Shown here in pieces: positions 38,352 through 46,873 of a stretch of DNA of 64,000 nt. The DNA is from Myxococcales bacterium (lineage in GTDB: Bacteria > Myxococcota > Myxococcia > Myxococcales > Myxococcaceae): NCBI GenBank assembly GCA_020846875.1, contig JADLDB010000086.1, forward strand, positions 78,047-142,046, given 5' to 3'. How positions within the stretch are numbered: the stretch's first letter is position 1; the number at the start of each line of letters is the position of its first letter. The translations under genes were made by a program, and so were the position numbers. The notes under the pieces are model-generated. The model saw only the letters and a program-made list of their open reading frames with translations. It was not told the origin of the DNA and did no database searches.

Positions 38352-39089
38352 TTAGGGCTTCCACTCCAGATCGACGGCTGCGTCGTCCACCACCCGCGGC
38401 ACCATCGCCTTGATCAACGTCTCGGGCTTCGCGCCAGACGCCTTCACGTTGTACGACCCCTTCAGCGCCTGATCCGGGTAGGTCATGATCAACATCTCCA
38501 CCTTGAGCCCCTTGGCGGACTCCCCCGGCAACACCTGCAGCCTGAGCTGGTAGGCCTTGAGCTGACGCGCGCGCACCAGCGCGGCGGCCTGTCTTCTGTC
38601 CTCGGCGGGCGGAGCGAAGGTGGCGCCCATCGAGGCCAGCTTCTCACGCATTTTCTGTTCCGCCAGTTGCAGGAGCCCGGCCGGCAGATCGCCCACCTTG
38701 TCCTGGACGGGCTCGATGCTGACGTACAGCCCGCCGCGGGCTCCCGAGCCCAGGGCGAGCGCGCGCTCCATCGCCGCGCGCACGGTTGGATCGGTCTCGG
38801 ACAACGCCTTCTTCAAGCAGTCGAGGGAGGACGCGTTCTGGACCTCGCCCAACGAGCTGGCGGCCGCGGTGCGCACCAGGGGCTCGGGATCCTTCAGCGC
38901 CGAGCAGAGGTACGGCACCGCCGACTCGTGGCCCGTCTGCCCCAGCAGCACGACGATCTGCACCCGGTTACGGGGGTCCTTCGCGCCGGCGAGCTGCCGG
39001 GACAGCAGCGTGACGCGGGGATCCTCGGCGGCCCACACGGGCAGCCCGACCAGCAGAAGGAGCGCGCAACCCGCGCGGCGACAGCTCAC
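38352..39089 (-). CDS. Secreted HEAT-repeat protein
   Basis: The protein has 245 residues from a GTG with AGGGTGG 7 nt upstream (a TTG lies 6 nt further up). The signal peptide (LLLLVGLPVWAAEDP) is cleaved near 21. Two to three HEAT/armadillo repeats follow (about 35-115: NRVQIVVLLGQTGHESAVPYLCSALKD, VRTAAASSLGEVQNAS). The C-terminal domain (about 125-245) is not recognised. It is probably periplasmic. It is divergent from alaS and precedes the HAMP-protein gene by 24 nt on the same strand, so the two may be co-transcribed. Confidence 0.7.
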   Translation of the reverse strand: MSCRRAGCALLLLVGLPVWAAEDPRVTLLSRQLAGAKDPRNRVQIVVLLGQTGHESAVPYLCSALKDPEPLVRTAAASSLGEVQNASSLDCLKKALSETDPTVRAAMERALALGSGARGGLYVSIEPVQDKVGDLPAGLLQLAEQKMREKLASMGATFAPPAEDRRQAAALVRARQLKAYQLRLQVLPGESAKGLKVEMLIMTYPDQALKGSYNVKASGAKPETLIKAMVPRVVDDAAVDLEWKP

Positions 39090-39251
39090 CCGCAATCCAC
39101 CCTGGCGACAGCAACGACGGAGGTCAGCCGGTCACACACCGGGCGTCGAACCTGCGACTGCATGACGACGAGGTCCCCGGCCATGACCAAACCGCATCGT
39201 ACCCTGCAACCGGCGTTTGCGAAGCCTGAGCCGCTGGCATATCCCACGCGC

Positions 39252-41921
39252 ATGCCATCCCACATGACCGCCTCGCAGGTGCGCGACGCGTTCCTCTCGT
39301 TCTTCGAAGGCCGCGGGCACCGCCGCGTGGCCTCGTCCAGCCTGGTCCCGGCCAACGATCCGACGCTGCTGTTCACGAACGCCGGCATGGTGCAATTCAA
39401 GGACGTCTTCACCGGGCGTGAGAGCCGCGACTACACCCGCGCCACCACCACCCAGAAGTGCGTGCGCGCCGGCGGCAAGCACAACGATCTGGACAACGTG
39501 GGCTTCACCGCGCGGCACCACACCTTCTTCGAGATGTTGGGGAACTTCTCCTTCGGCGACTACTTCAAGGCGGACGCGATCACCTGGGGCTGGGAGTTCG
39601 TCACCCAGGTGCTCGAGCTGGACCCCAAGCGCCTCGCGGTGACGGTGTTCAGGGGTGAGGAAGGCATTCCCGCCGACGAGGAAGCGGCCCTGCTGTGGGC
39701 GAAGGCCGGGGTGCCGAAGGACCGCATCTTCCGGCTGGGGCTCAAGGACAACTTCTGGGCGATGGGCGACACCGGTCCCTGCGGGCCGTGCTCGGAGATC
39801 TACTGGTACCTGCCGGATCACCCGGTGAAGGACGGTGACGAGCCGGGCCCCTCCGACAACTGGCTGGAGATCTGGAACCTGGTGTTCATGCAGTTCGAGC
39901 GGAAGGAGGCGGGCGGGAAGCTGATTGCGCTGCCGCGGCCGTCCATCGACACCGGCGCGGGCCTCGAGCGCGTCACCGCCGTCGTGCAGGGCAAGAAGTC
40001 CAACTACGACACCGATCTCTTCACGCCGATCATCGCCACGGTGGAGCAGCTGTGCGGCCGGAAGTACGCGGGCAGTTGGACCGATCACCACGACGCGGCG
40101 ATGCGGGTGATCGCGGATCATGCCCGGGCCACCGCCTTCCTGGTGGCCGACGGGGTGCAGCCTTCCAACGAGGGCCGCGGCTACGTGCTGCGCCGGATCA
40201 TGCGGCGGGCGATCCGCCACGGCGATCAGACGCTGGAGCTGGAGACGATCTTCTTCCCGAAGTGCGTGGACGCAGTGGTGACGGCGCTGGGCGGCCAGTT
40301 CCCGGAGCTCCAGGAGAAGCGCGAGTTCCTCCTCGAGGTGACGAAGCACGAAGAGGAGGCCTTCCGCCGCACCTTGCGCGCGGGCCGGGCGCTGATCGCG
40401 AAGGAGTTCGGCCGGCTGGCGCAGGCGAAGACGAAGGTCGTCTCTGGCGAAGTGGTGTGGGACCTGCACCAGACCTACGGCTTCCCGTGGGACTTGACCG
40501 AGGTGATGGCGCGGGAAGAGGGCTTCTCCATCGACAAGCGCCGCTTCGACGAGCTGCTCGAAGTGGAGCGCCGGCGCAACGAGGGCTCGCTGACCAGCGA
40601 GAAGGGCATCGCCGACGTGTACATGGCGCTGGCCGGCAAGCACGGCGACACGAGATTCCTCGGCTACGAGGGCGACGGCGTCACCGGTGCGGGCAAGGTG
40701 CTGGCGATCATCAAGGGCGGGCAGCCCCACGAGGTGGCGAAGGCCGGCGACCAGGTGGAGCTGGTGCTGGATCAAAGCCCCTTCTACGGCGAGTCCGGCG
40801 GCCAGGTGGGCGACACCGGGGGGATGAGCGCGAAGGGCGTCCGGGTGGAGATCTCCGACACCCAGAAGCCCGCGGGCGGCCTCCTGGTGCACCAGGGCAG
40901 AGTCCTCGAGGGCTCGGTGGCGGTGGGCGACGCGCTGGCGCTCGAGGTGGACAGGGCGCGGCGGGATCGGATCCGCGCCAACCACTCGGCGACCCACCTG
41001 CTGCACAAGGCGCTCAAGGTGGTGCTGGGCGAGACGGTCAACCAGAAGGGCTCGGTGGTGAACCCAGACAACCTGCGCTTCGACTTCTCGCACTTCAGCG
41101 CGATGACGCCGGAGCAGGTGGACCGCGTGGAGGATCTCGTCAACGGGTGGATCCGCGACAACCAGGGCGCGGACACGAAGGTGATGGGGCTTGCCGACGC
41201 GAAGGCCGCCGGCGCGGTGGCGCTCTTCGGAGAGAAGTACGGCGACAAGGTGCGCGTGGTGACGGTGCACCCCCAATCCACCGAGCTCTGTGGGGGCACC
41301 CACGTGCGGCGCTCAGGGGACATCGGCCTGTTCCGCATCACCCAGGAGTCGGCCATCGCCTCGGGCGTGCGGCGGATCGTCGCTCTCACCGGCCAGCCGG
41401 CGGTGCAGCACGGGCGCGAGCTGGAAAAGCACCTGCGGCGCGCCACCGAGCTCTACAAGGCCTCGCCCGCGGAGCTCCCCACCCGGATCGAGACCAGCCA
41501 GAAGCGGGTGAAGGAGCTGGAGAAGCAGCTCGAGGAGCTCAAGCTGAACGCCACCAGCGGCGCGGGCAAGGCGGCGGAGAACGTGCAGGACGTCAATGGG
41601 ATCAAGGTGCTCACCCAGCGCGTCGATCCGGCCGACGCCAACCTGCTGCGCCAGCTCGCCGACCGCTACAAGGACCAGCTCAAGAGCGGCGTGGTGGGCC
41701 TGGGCGGGCGCACCGAGGACGGCAAGGCGATCGTGCTGGTCGCCGCGACGAAGGACCTGGTGGAGAAGGGCTTCAAGGCCGGGGACGCCGTGCGGGTGAT
41801 GGCCCAGGAGCTGGGCGGCAAGGGCGGCGGCAAGGCAGAAATGGCCCAGGCCGGCGGCGCCGATCCGACGAAGCTCCCCCAGGCGTTCCAGAAGCTCCTC
41901 GAGCACGTGAAGGGCGCTTGA
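39252..41921 (+). CDS. alaS: Alanyl-tRNA synthetase
   Basis: The protein has 889 residues. The aminoacylation core opens with VRDAFLSFFEGRGHRRVASSSLVP and includes motif 2 (HHTFFEMLGNFSFGDYF). The editing domain has HSATHLLH (His578, His582) and CGGTHV (zinc or editing site). A C-terminal coiled coil and C-Ala domain complete it (GSGVVGLGGRTEDGKA-like region near 820). It charges tRNA-Ala and deacylates Ser/Gly mischarges. ATG 39252 or ATG 39264 could start it. Neither has a clear ribosome site. It is followed 4 nt later by a lipoprotein gene. Confidence 0.95.
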   Translation: MPSHMTASQVRDAFLSFFEGRGHRRVASSSLVPANDPTLLFTNAGMVQFKDVFTGRESRDYTRATTTQKCVRAGGKHNDLDNVGFTARHHTFFEMLGNFSFGDYFKADAITWGWEFVTQVLELDPKRLAVTVFRGEEGIPADEEAALLWAKAGVPKDRIFRLGLKDNFWAMGDTGPCGPCSEIYWYLPDHPVKDGDEPGPSDNWLEIWNLVFMQFERKEAGGKLIALPRPSIDTGAGLERVTAVVQGKKSNYDTDLFTPIIATVEQLCGRKYAGSWTDHHDAAMRVIADHARATAFLVADGVQPSNEGRGYVLRRIMRRAIRHGDQTLELETIFFPKCVDAVVTALGGQFPELQEKREFLLEVTKHEEEAFRRTLRAGRALIAKEFGRLAQAKTKVVSGEVVWDLHQTYGFPWDLTEVMAREEGFSIDKRRFDELLEVERRRNEGSLTSEKGIADVYMALAGKHGDTRFLGYEGDGVTGAGKVLAIIKGGQPHEVAKAGDQVELVLDQSPFYGESGGQVGDTGGMSAKGVRVEISDTQKPAGGLLVHQGRVLEGSVAVGDALALEVDRARRDRIRANHSATHLLHKALKVVLGETVNQKGSVVNPDNLRFDFSHFSAMTPEQVDRVEDLVNGWIRDNQGADTKVMGLADAKAAGAVALFGEKYGDKVRVVTVHPQSTELCGGTHVRRSGDIGLFRITQESAIASGVRRIVALTGQPAVQHGRELEKHLRRATELYKASPAELPTRIETSQKRVKELEKQLEELKLNATSGAGKAAENVQDVNGIKVLTQRVDPADANLLRQLADRYKDQLKSGVVGLGGRTEDGKAIVLVAATKDLVEKGFKAGDAVRVMAQELGGKGGGKAEMAQAGGADPTKLPQAFQKLLEHVKGA

Positions 41922-41925
41922 GTCG

Positions 41926-42528
41926 ATGCTCCGGGCGCTCTGCGCGGTGCTGGCGGTGGGCGTGTTGGGCTGCCCGAAGGAGGAGCAGCCGTTCGATCCG
42001 TCCACCGATCGCACCCTGCAGAAGCTGAAGGAGGAGCAGGACCGCTTGGCGAAGGGCGGGACTCCGAGCGGCCCACCCGGCGCGAAGACGCCCGAGCCCG
42101 ATCCGCTGGCCGAAGCCGCCGCGGCCCAGGCGCCGCCCAGAGTGTTGCCGCTCCCGCCCGCGGCGGTGACGAAGCTCGGGCCGCTCAACCTGGAGCTCCG
42201 GCGCGTCGAGGTGTCGCAGACCCTCAAGACAACCCGCGCGTCGATCTCCACCGGCGAGCGCTTCGTGCGGGTGGTCCTCACCGCCACCACCAGGACCCGG
42301 GCGCCCTTGAGCCTGTCGGGCGCGCGGCTGGAGCGCGGCGCCGAGACGGCCTCCATCGCCGGCGACGTGCAGCGCCTCGGCCAGGGCTCTCCCCTGGAGA
42401 CGGCCATCGAGCCCGGCGTCGAGCAGGACCTGGTGCTCTTCTTCGAGGCCAGCCCCTCGATGATCGCCCCGGGGCTGAAGATCATTCTGCCCTCGGGCGA
42501 GAAGACGGTAGAACTGCCCCTGCAATGA
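41926..42528 (+). CDS. Unknown lipoprotein
   Basis: The protein has 200 residues. It has a signal peptide with lipobox VLGC (Cys near 16) and a charged Pro-rich linker (about 20-75). A beta-sandwich-like domain follows (about 85-200: LGPLNLELRRVEVSQTLKTT, RFVRVVLTATTRTRAPLSLSGARLE, ILPSGEKTVELPL) that resembles DUF4352/DUF3426-type extracellular domains. Placement in the periplasm or on the outer membrane is likely. Its stop overlaps the ATG of the PilZ-Hsp70 gene (ATGA), so the two are made together although one is exported and one is cytoplasmic. Confidence 0.7.
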   Translation: MLRALCAVLAVGVLGCPKEEQPFDPSTDRTLQKLKEEQDRLAKGGTPSGPPGAKTPEPDPLAEAAAAQAPPRVLPLPPAAVTKLGPLNLELRRVEVSQTLKTTRASISTGERFVRVVLTATTRTRAPLSLSGARLERGAETASIAGDVQRLGQGSPLETAIEPGVEQDLVLFFEASPSMIAPGLKIILPSGEKTVELPLQ

Positions 42529-44582
42529 CGTCTCCGGACGAGTCGAAGAGGGTCCCGCTGCGGATCCGCCTGCCCTTCTCGACCGAGAGCGAGTTCGTCG
42601 ACAAGTACGGGGTGCACCTGGCGCCCGGGGGCATCTTCATCACCACCCGCAGCTCCAAGCCGGAAGGCACGCTGCTCTCCCTCGAGGTGGTGCTCACCGA
42701 CGGCTCGCGAGTGATGCGCGGCGAGGGCGTGGTGGAGCGCGTGGTGGAGGACGAGCAGCCCGGCAAGAGCGGCATGCTGGTGCGCTTCACCCGCATCGAC
42801 GCGAGGACCAAGGCCCTGCTGGATCTGGTGACGGCCGCGCGCGCCGGCGTGACGCCCGAGCCGCCCGCCACCGGGCCGTCCCAGCCCGAGCCGCCCGCGC
42901 CCGCGCCCTACCGCTCCTCACCGACGCCCGGCCCCTTCTCGAGCAAGGGCAAGCCGCCGCTGTCCGAGGACCTCGTGCTGGGAATCGACCTCGGCACCAC
43001 CACCTGCCGCGTGGCCCTGGTGCAGGACGGCGCGCCCAGGCTGCTCACGATCCCTTCCGAGCGCGGCGTGGCCATGCCGTCGGCGGTGGCGCTGGACACC
43101 GCGAAGGCGCGCCTCCTGGTCGGCTCGGCCGCGCGCAAGCACCGCGTCGAGCACCCGGAGCAGACCATCGTCGGCTTCAAGCGCCTGATGGGCCGCCGCG
43201 CCCGCTCGAAGAAGGTGCGGGAGATCGCCGGCCGCGTGGCCTTCTCCATCGTCGCGGACATGGAAGGCGACGCGGGCGTGGAGCTCGGCGAGCGCACCTA
43301 TGCCCTGCCCGAGTTCGCGGCGATGCTCCTGCGCGAGCTCAAGAACGCCGCCCAGGAGCACCTGCACCGCGAGGTGTACCGCGCCGTCCTCTGTGTGCCC
43401 GCCTGGTACACCGATCACCAGCGCGCCTCGGTATTGGAAGCCGGCCGGCTGGCCGGGCTGGAGATCCTGAGCCTGCTCAACGAGCCGTCGGCGGTGGCGC
43501 TGGCCTTCGGCTACGGCCGGGGCCTGGCCCGCAAGCGGGTCCTCGTCTACGACCTGGGCGGCGGCACCTTCGACGCCTCGGTGGTGGAGATCACCGGCGA
43601 CGACATCGAGGTCGTCTCCACCGGCGGCGACGTCTTCCTCGGCGGGCTGGACTTCGACAGCCGGCTGGCCGACGCGCTGATCGGCACGCTGGCCGAGTCG
43701 GTGCGCGACCGGCTGCTCGAGTCACGGATCACCGTCGAGCGGGTGCGCGACGCGGCCGAGCTGGCGAAGATCACCCTCTCGGAGAAGACCGAGACGCCGG
43801 TGCGGGTCCCCTTCATCACCCACGACGACTCCGGAAAGCCGGTCGATCTCACCGTCACCGTCGAGCGCAGCTTCCTCGAGGCCAACACCCAGGACCTGGT
43901 CGAGCGCACCGTGGAGGTGACCCAGGTGGTGCTGGACGCGGCGAAGCTGACACCCCAGCACCTCGACGAGGTGGTGCTGGTAGGTGGACAGAGCCGCGCC
44001 CCGGCGATCCGAGCGCGGCTGGAGCAGGTGCTCGGCCGCCCCGGCCGCAACGACGTCGATCCCCAGGGCGCGGTGGCGCTCGGCGCGGCGCTCTACGGAC
44101 ACTCGCTGGTCCAGAAGGAGCGCGGCAAGAAGGGCCTGAGGCTGGCTGAAGTGCTGGCCGCTCCCATCGGGGTGGCGGTGCGGGGCGGTGGTGTGCGGCG
44201 CGTGCTGGAACGGAACACCCGCCTGCCCGCCGGCAAGACGCTCGCCGTCCCCGTAGAGGCGGGACAGACGATGGGCCTCGCGGTGGTGCAGGGCGCCGCG
44301 CCCCTGGCCGTGGACAACGAATACCTCGGCGCGCTCCACGCCACCTTCGATCGCTCCGGCGAGGCCTCGCTGCGCTTCTCCCTGTCCACCGACGGGCGCC
44401 TCACCGTGTCCGCCACCTCCCCCACCGGCAAGGAAACCCAGCTCACCTTCGCCACCCCCGACGCCTCCGAAGCCGTCCACGCCGAGCTGCTCGCCCAATC
44501 TCCCCTCCCCGGAGAAGTGGGCCCCGTCACCTCCTCGAAGTCAGGCCTCTTCGGCGGCATCAAGAAGCTCTTTGGACGATAA
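42525..44582 (+). CDS. PilZ-Hsp70 fusion protein
   Basis: The protein has 685 residues. Residues about 8-110 form a PilZ-like domain with RxxxR (RVPLR) and HLAPGGIFI where the second c-di-GMP motif (N/D-x-S-x-x-G) is expected, so that half is altered. A Pro-rich linker follows (about 112-148). An Hsp70 ATPase domain then starts at LGIDLGTTTCRVAL (near 153), with phosphate 2 YDLGGGTFDAS near 343 and LVGGQSRAPAIR near 485. The substrate part is short (about 150 residues), with a beta domain but no helical lid. A chaperone or actin-like switch tuned by a PilZ domain is inference. It is translationally coupled to the lipoprotein. Confidence 0.85.
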   Translation: MTSPDESKRVPLRIRLPFSTESEFVDKYGVHLAPGGIFITTRSSKPEGTLLSLEVVLTDGSRVMRGEGVVERVVEDEQPGKSGMLVRFTRIDARTKALLDLVTAARAGVTPEPPATGPSQPEPPAPAPYRSSPTPGPFSSKGKPPLSEDLVLGIDLGTTTCRVALVQDGAPRLLTIPSERGVAMPSAVALDTAKARLLVGSAARKHRVEHPEQTIVGFKRLMGRRARSKKVREIAGRVAFSIVADMEGDAGVELGERTYALPEFAAMLLRELKNAAQEHLHREVYRAVLCVPAWYTDHQRASVLEAGRLAGLEILSLLNEPSAVALAFGYGRGLARKRVLVYDLGGGTFDASVVEITGDDIEVVSTGGDVFLGGLDFDSRLADALIGTLAESVRDRLLESRITVERVRDAAELAKITLSEKTETPVRVPFITHDDSGKPVDLTVTVERSFLEANTQDLVERTVEVTQVVLDAAKLTPQHLDEVVLVGGQSRAPAIRARLEQVLGRPGRNDVDPQGAVALGAALYGHSLVQKERGKKGLRLAEVLAAPIGVAVRGGGVRRVLERNTRLPAGKTLAVPVEAGQTMGLAVVQGAAPLAVDNEYLGALHATFDRSGEASLRFSLSTDGRLTVSATSPTGKETQLTFATPDASEAVHAELLAQSPLPGEVGPVTSSKSGLFGGIKKLFGR

Positions 44583-44624
44583 GTCGCTGAATAAATTGAG
44601 TTATTTCGCTACACACAACTCGCA

Positions 44625-44647
44625 CCCACACTGTCCGACAATGTGGG
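44625..44647. repeat. 23-bp inverted repeat between PilZ-Hsp70 and calpain genes
   Basis: CCCACA-C-TGT, a 3-nt centre, ACA-A-TGTGGG gives 9 of 10 paired positions. It lies 43 nt after the PilZ-Hsp70 stop and 86 nt before the calpain ATG. No T-run follows, so it reads more like an operator or RNA hairpin than a classical terminator. A separate AT-rich stretch lies at 44589-44608. Confidence 0.5.
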
Positions 44648-44733
44648 CACATGAAAGTCAGGCGGCGTCCTCGTCTGACCTCCAGCGGTGCTGTACATTT
44701 TGACTCGCGCAACTCCTGAAAGGGGCCTTCACC

Positions 44734-46497
44734 ATGCCGATGCGGATCTCGGACTCGAAGCTGGCGTCGCTGTACGCGGCCTTCGAGCGGCAGCAGCAGA
44801 GCAGCGCCGGTTTCAAGCTGGGACGTGAGCAGGCGCTCGAGATCCTCTCGATGGTGGGCGATCGCTCCGGCTGGTCCGCCACCAAGGTGCTGGCCGAGCT
44901 GAAGAAGCCGGGCCTGTCGCAAGACGCGCAGGTGGCGCTGGCCGCGAAGGGCCTGTCGAAGTCCGAGAAGAAGGACCTCGAGGCGATCCTCGACCAGGGC
45001 ACGGTGAAGCTGGATCCCGGCGCGAAGGCCTTCCTCGAGGCGGTGGTGGGGCGCACCGGCGGCGGCGGTGGTGGTGGGGGCGGCGTCAACGGGCTGAGCG
45101 TCACAGGCGATCAGAAGGACGGCCTGACCGGCGTGACGAAGGCCGGCGCCACCATCGAGGCCATCAACATCACCACCGCGCCGGGCGGCCGCCTGCACAT
45201 GGACGACACCATGGTGATCGGCAAGGCCGACGCCAACGGGAAGTTCAGCATGGCGAAGCTGACCGGCGATCAGGCGATGCGTGAAGGCGATCTGATCCGC
45301 ATGCGGGCCCGCTACGCCGACGGCACCACCTCCGACTGGATGACGGTGAAGGCCAAGGGCATCGAGGCGAAGGACTCGCGCAACGCGGTGGTGGCGCTGT
45401 TCCGCATCGGCCTGGCCGACACGGGCAGCGGGAAGGTCAGCGTGGAGAACATCAACGCCAGCCGCCAGGTGTCCGAGCCCGGCGCGAAGCTGCAGTTCAC
45501 CAACCTGCGCACCAACGAGAAGACCCAGGTCACCATCACCGACCTCGGCGGCTTCCCCGACGGCTTCAAGCTCAACGGCAAGGCCGGCGACTCCTTCTCG
45601 GTGGCGGCCACCGACGGCACCAACAACTCCGCCTTCACCACCGCCGTGGGCAACGTCACCGTCCCCGGCGGCAACCCGGGCGGCACGGACCTGATCCCCG
45701 ACCCCGCGCTGCACAGGGACGAGCTGAACGCCGACGGCACCCCGAAGTTCGGCAAGAAGTCGTACACCGGCCCCCTCTTCATCGACGGCGCCAAGGCCGG
45801 CGACGTGCAGCAGGGGCAGATCGGCAACTGCTACTTCCCCGCGGCGATGGCGGCCCTGGCCCAGCACCACCCCGACGCCGTGCAGAACATGATCAAGGAC
45901 AACGGCGACGGCACGTACACCGTCACCTTCAAGCAACAGGACTGGGCCACCGGCGGCCGCTACAAGGACGTGCAGATCAAGGTGGACGGCGATCTCTACA
46001 CCCGCTCCTGGGGCGGCCCGCTGTACGGCCACTCGTCGAACAGCTCCGATCCCAAGAAGATGGAGCTGTGGTTCCCGCTGATCGAGAAGGCCTACGCCCA
46101 GTGGAAGGGCAGCTACGACAGCATCGGCAACGGCGGGCACGTCAGCGACGTCTTCGAGGACTGCCTGGGCGTCTCCACCAGCTCGATGGGGCTCTCCTAC
46201 TCCAGCCTGGACAGCGTGTGGAGCCGCATCACCAAGAACGTCGACGAGAAGAAGGCCATCGGCGCGGGCACCTACGGCGAAGATCAGGAAGCGAAGTACA
46301 CCAACACCGGCGTCTACGCCGACCACGCCTACTCCGTCCTGGGCTACGAGAAGGCCGCCAACGGGGAGCGCTACGTGCTGATGCGCAACCCCTGGGGCGA
46401 GTCGGAGCCCGCGGGCAACGGCCCCAACGACGGCGTGTTCAAGCTGAAGCTGCAGGACTTCACCAAGCTGTACCAGACGATGTACTTCGTCAGCTGA
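44734..46497 (+). CDS. Calpain-family (C2) cysteine protease with N-terminal helical and Ig-like domains
   Basis: The protein has 587 residues. A helical domain (about 1-105) is followed by a pure Gly linker (about 109-118) and two beta-sandwich-like repeats (about 120-220 and 225-310). The protease domain is about 335-587. The triad is intact: Cys366 in QGQIGNCYFPAA, His531 in DHAYSV and Asn552 in RNPWG, as in eukaryotic calpains. No signal peptide or calcium-binding EF-hand is obvious. AAAGGGG precedes the ATG. A small unknown gene follows 15 nt later. The location is cytoplasmic unless an unusual export route is used. Confidence 0.88.
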   Translation: MPMRISDSKLASLYAAFERQQQSSAGFKLGREQALEILSMVGDRSGWSATKVLAELKKPGLSQDAQVALAAKGLSKSEKKDLEAILDQGTVKLDPGAKAFLEAVVGRTGGGGGGGGGVNGLSVTGDQKDGLTGVTKAGATIEAINITTAPGGRLHMDDTMVIGKADANGKFSMAKLTGDQAMREGDLIRMRARYADGTTSDWMTVKAKGIEAKDSRNAVVALFRIGLADTGSGKVSVENINASRQVSEPGAKLQFTNLRTNEKTQVTITDLGGFPDGFKLNGKAGDSFSVAATDGTNNSAFTTAVGNVTVPGGNPGGTDLIPDPALHRDELNADGTPKFGKKSYTGPLFIDGAKAGDVQQGQIGNCYFPAAMAALAQHHPDAVQNMIKDNGDGTYTVTFKQQDWATGGRYKDVQIKVDGDLYTRSWGGPLYGHSSNSSDPKKMELWFPLIEKAYAQWKGSYDSIGNGGHVSDVFEDCLGVSTSSMGLSYSSLDSVWSRITKNVDEKKAIGAGTYGEDQEAKYTNTGVYADHAYSVLGYEKAANGERYVLMRNPWGESEPAGNGPNDGVFKLKLQDFTKLYQTMYFVS

Positions 46498-46512
46498 CAG
46501 GGGACTTCCGTC

Positions 46513-46869
46513 ATGGCCAAGCCGCCGGAACCGATCGAAGACGTGCTGCCCCGCGCGACGTGGATCGTCGACGCCGAGGTCACCGAGGTGCTCAAGACGG
46601 GCTCTGCCCCGCCGAAGGCGGAGGCCGCCCCAGGCGCCACCAGCACCGGCCAGAAGACGGCCGCGCAGACGGTGAAGCTCAAGGTGAAGCGGGTGCTCAA
46701 GGGCCAGGACGTGGCGGAGCTGGTGGTGGAGAAGCCGGAGGCGGGCTACGCGCTCAAGGCCGGCAACCACGGCCCGTTCCTCATCGACTCCACCAAGACG
46801 ATCCTCGGCCGCTACGGCCCGGACTCGTACAGCTTCGAGCGGATCCAGAAGGCCCTGGCCGCGAGCTGA
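46513..46869 (+). CDS. Small unknown protein downstream of calpain-like protease
   Basis: The protein has 118 residues and no signal peptide. It appears to be a mostly beta-stranded domain (ATWIVDAEVTEVLKTG, TVKLKVKRVLKGQDVAELVVEKPEAGYAL, GPFLIDSTKTILGRYGPD) with an Ala/Pro/Thr insertion at about 33-50. I do not recognise the family. It begins 15 nt after the protease stop (ribosome site AGGGGA) and converges with gshA 4 nt after its own stop, so it can only be expressed with the protease. A regulator, inhibitor or substrate of that protease is one possibility. Confidence 0.7.
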   Translation: MAKPPEPIEDVLPRATWIVDAEVTEVLKTGSAPPKAEAAPGATSTGQKTAAQTVKLKVKRVLKGQDVAELVVEKPEAGYALKAGNHGPFLIDSTKTILGRYGPDSYSFERIQKALAAS

Positions 46870-46873
46870 ACCC

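Noticed and set aside
39183..39251. A longer AlaS start at an upstream in-frame ATG preceded by GAGG.
   Set aside because: It would add 23 residues with no likeness to AlaS. The family starts at the VRDAFLSFF region.
39132..41303. A 723-codon minus-strand frame inside alaS.
   Set aside because: It is the antisense shadow of alaS, with His/Leu/Arg-rich composition and no domain.
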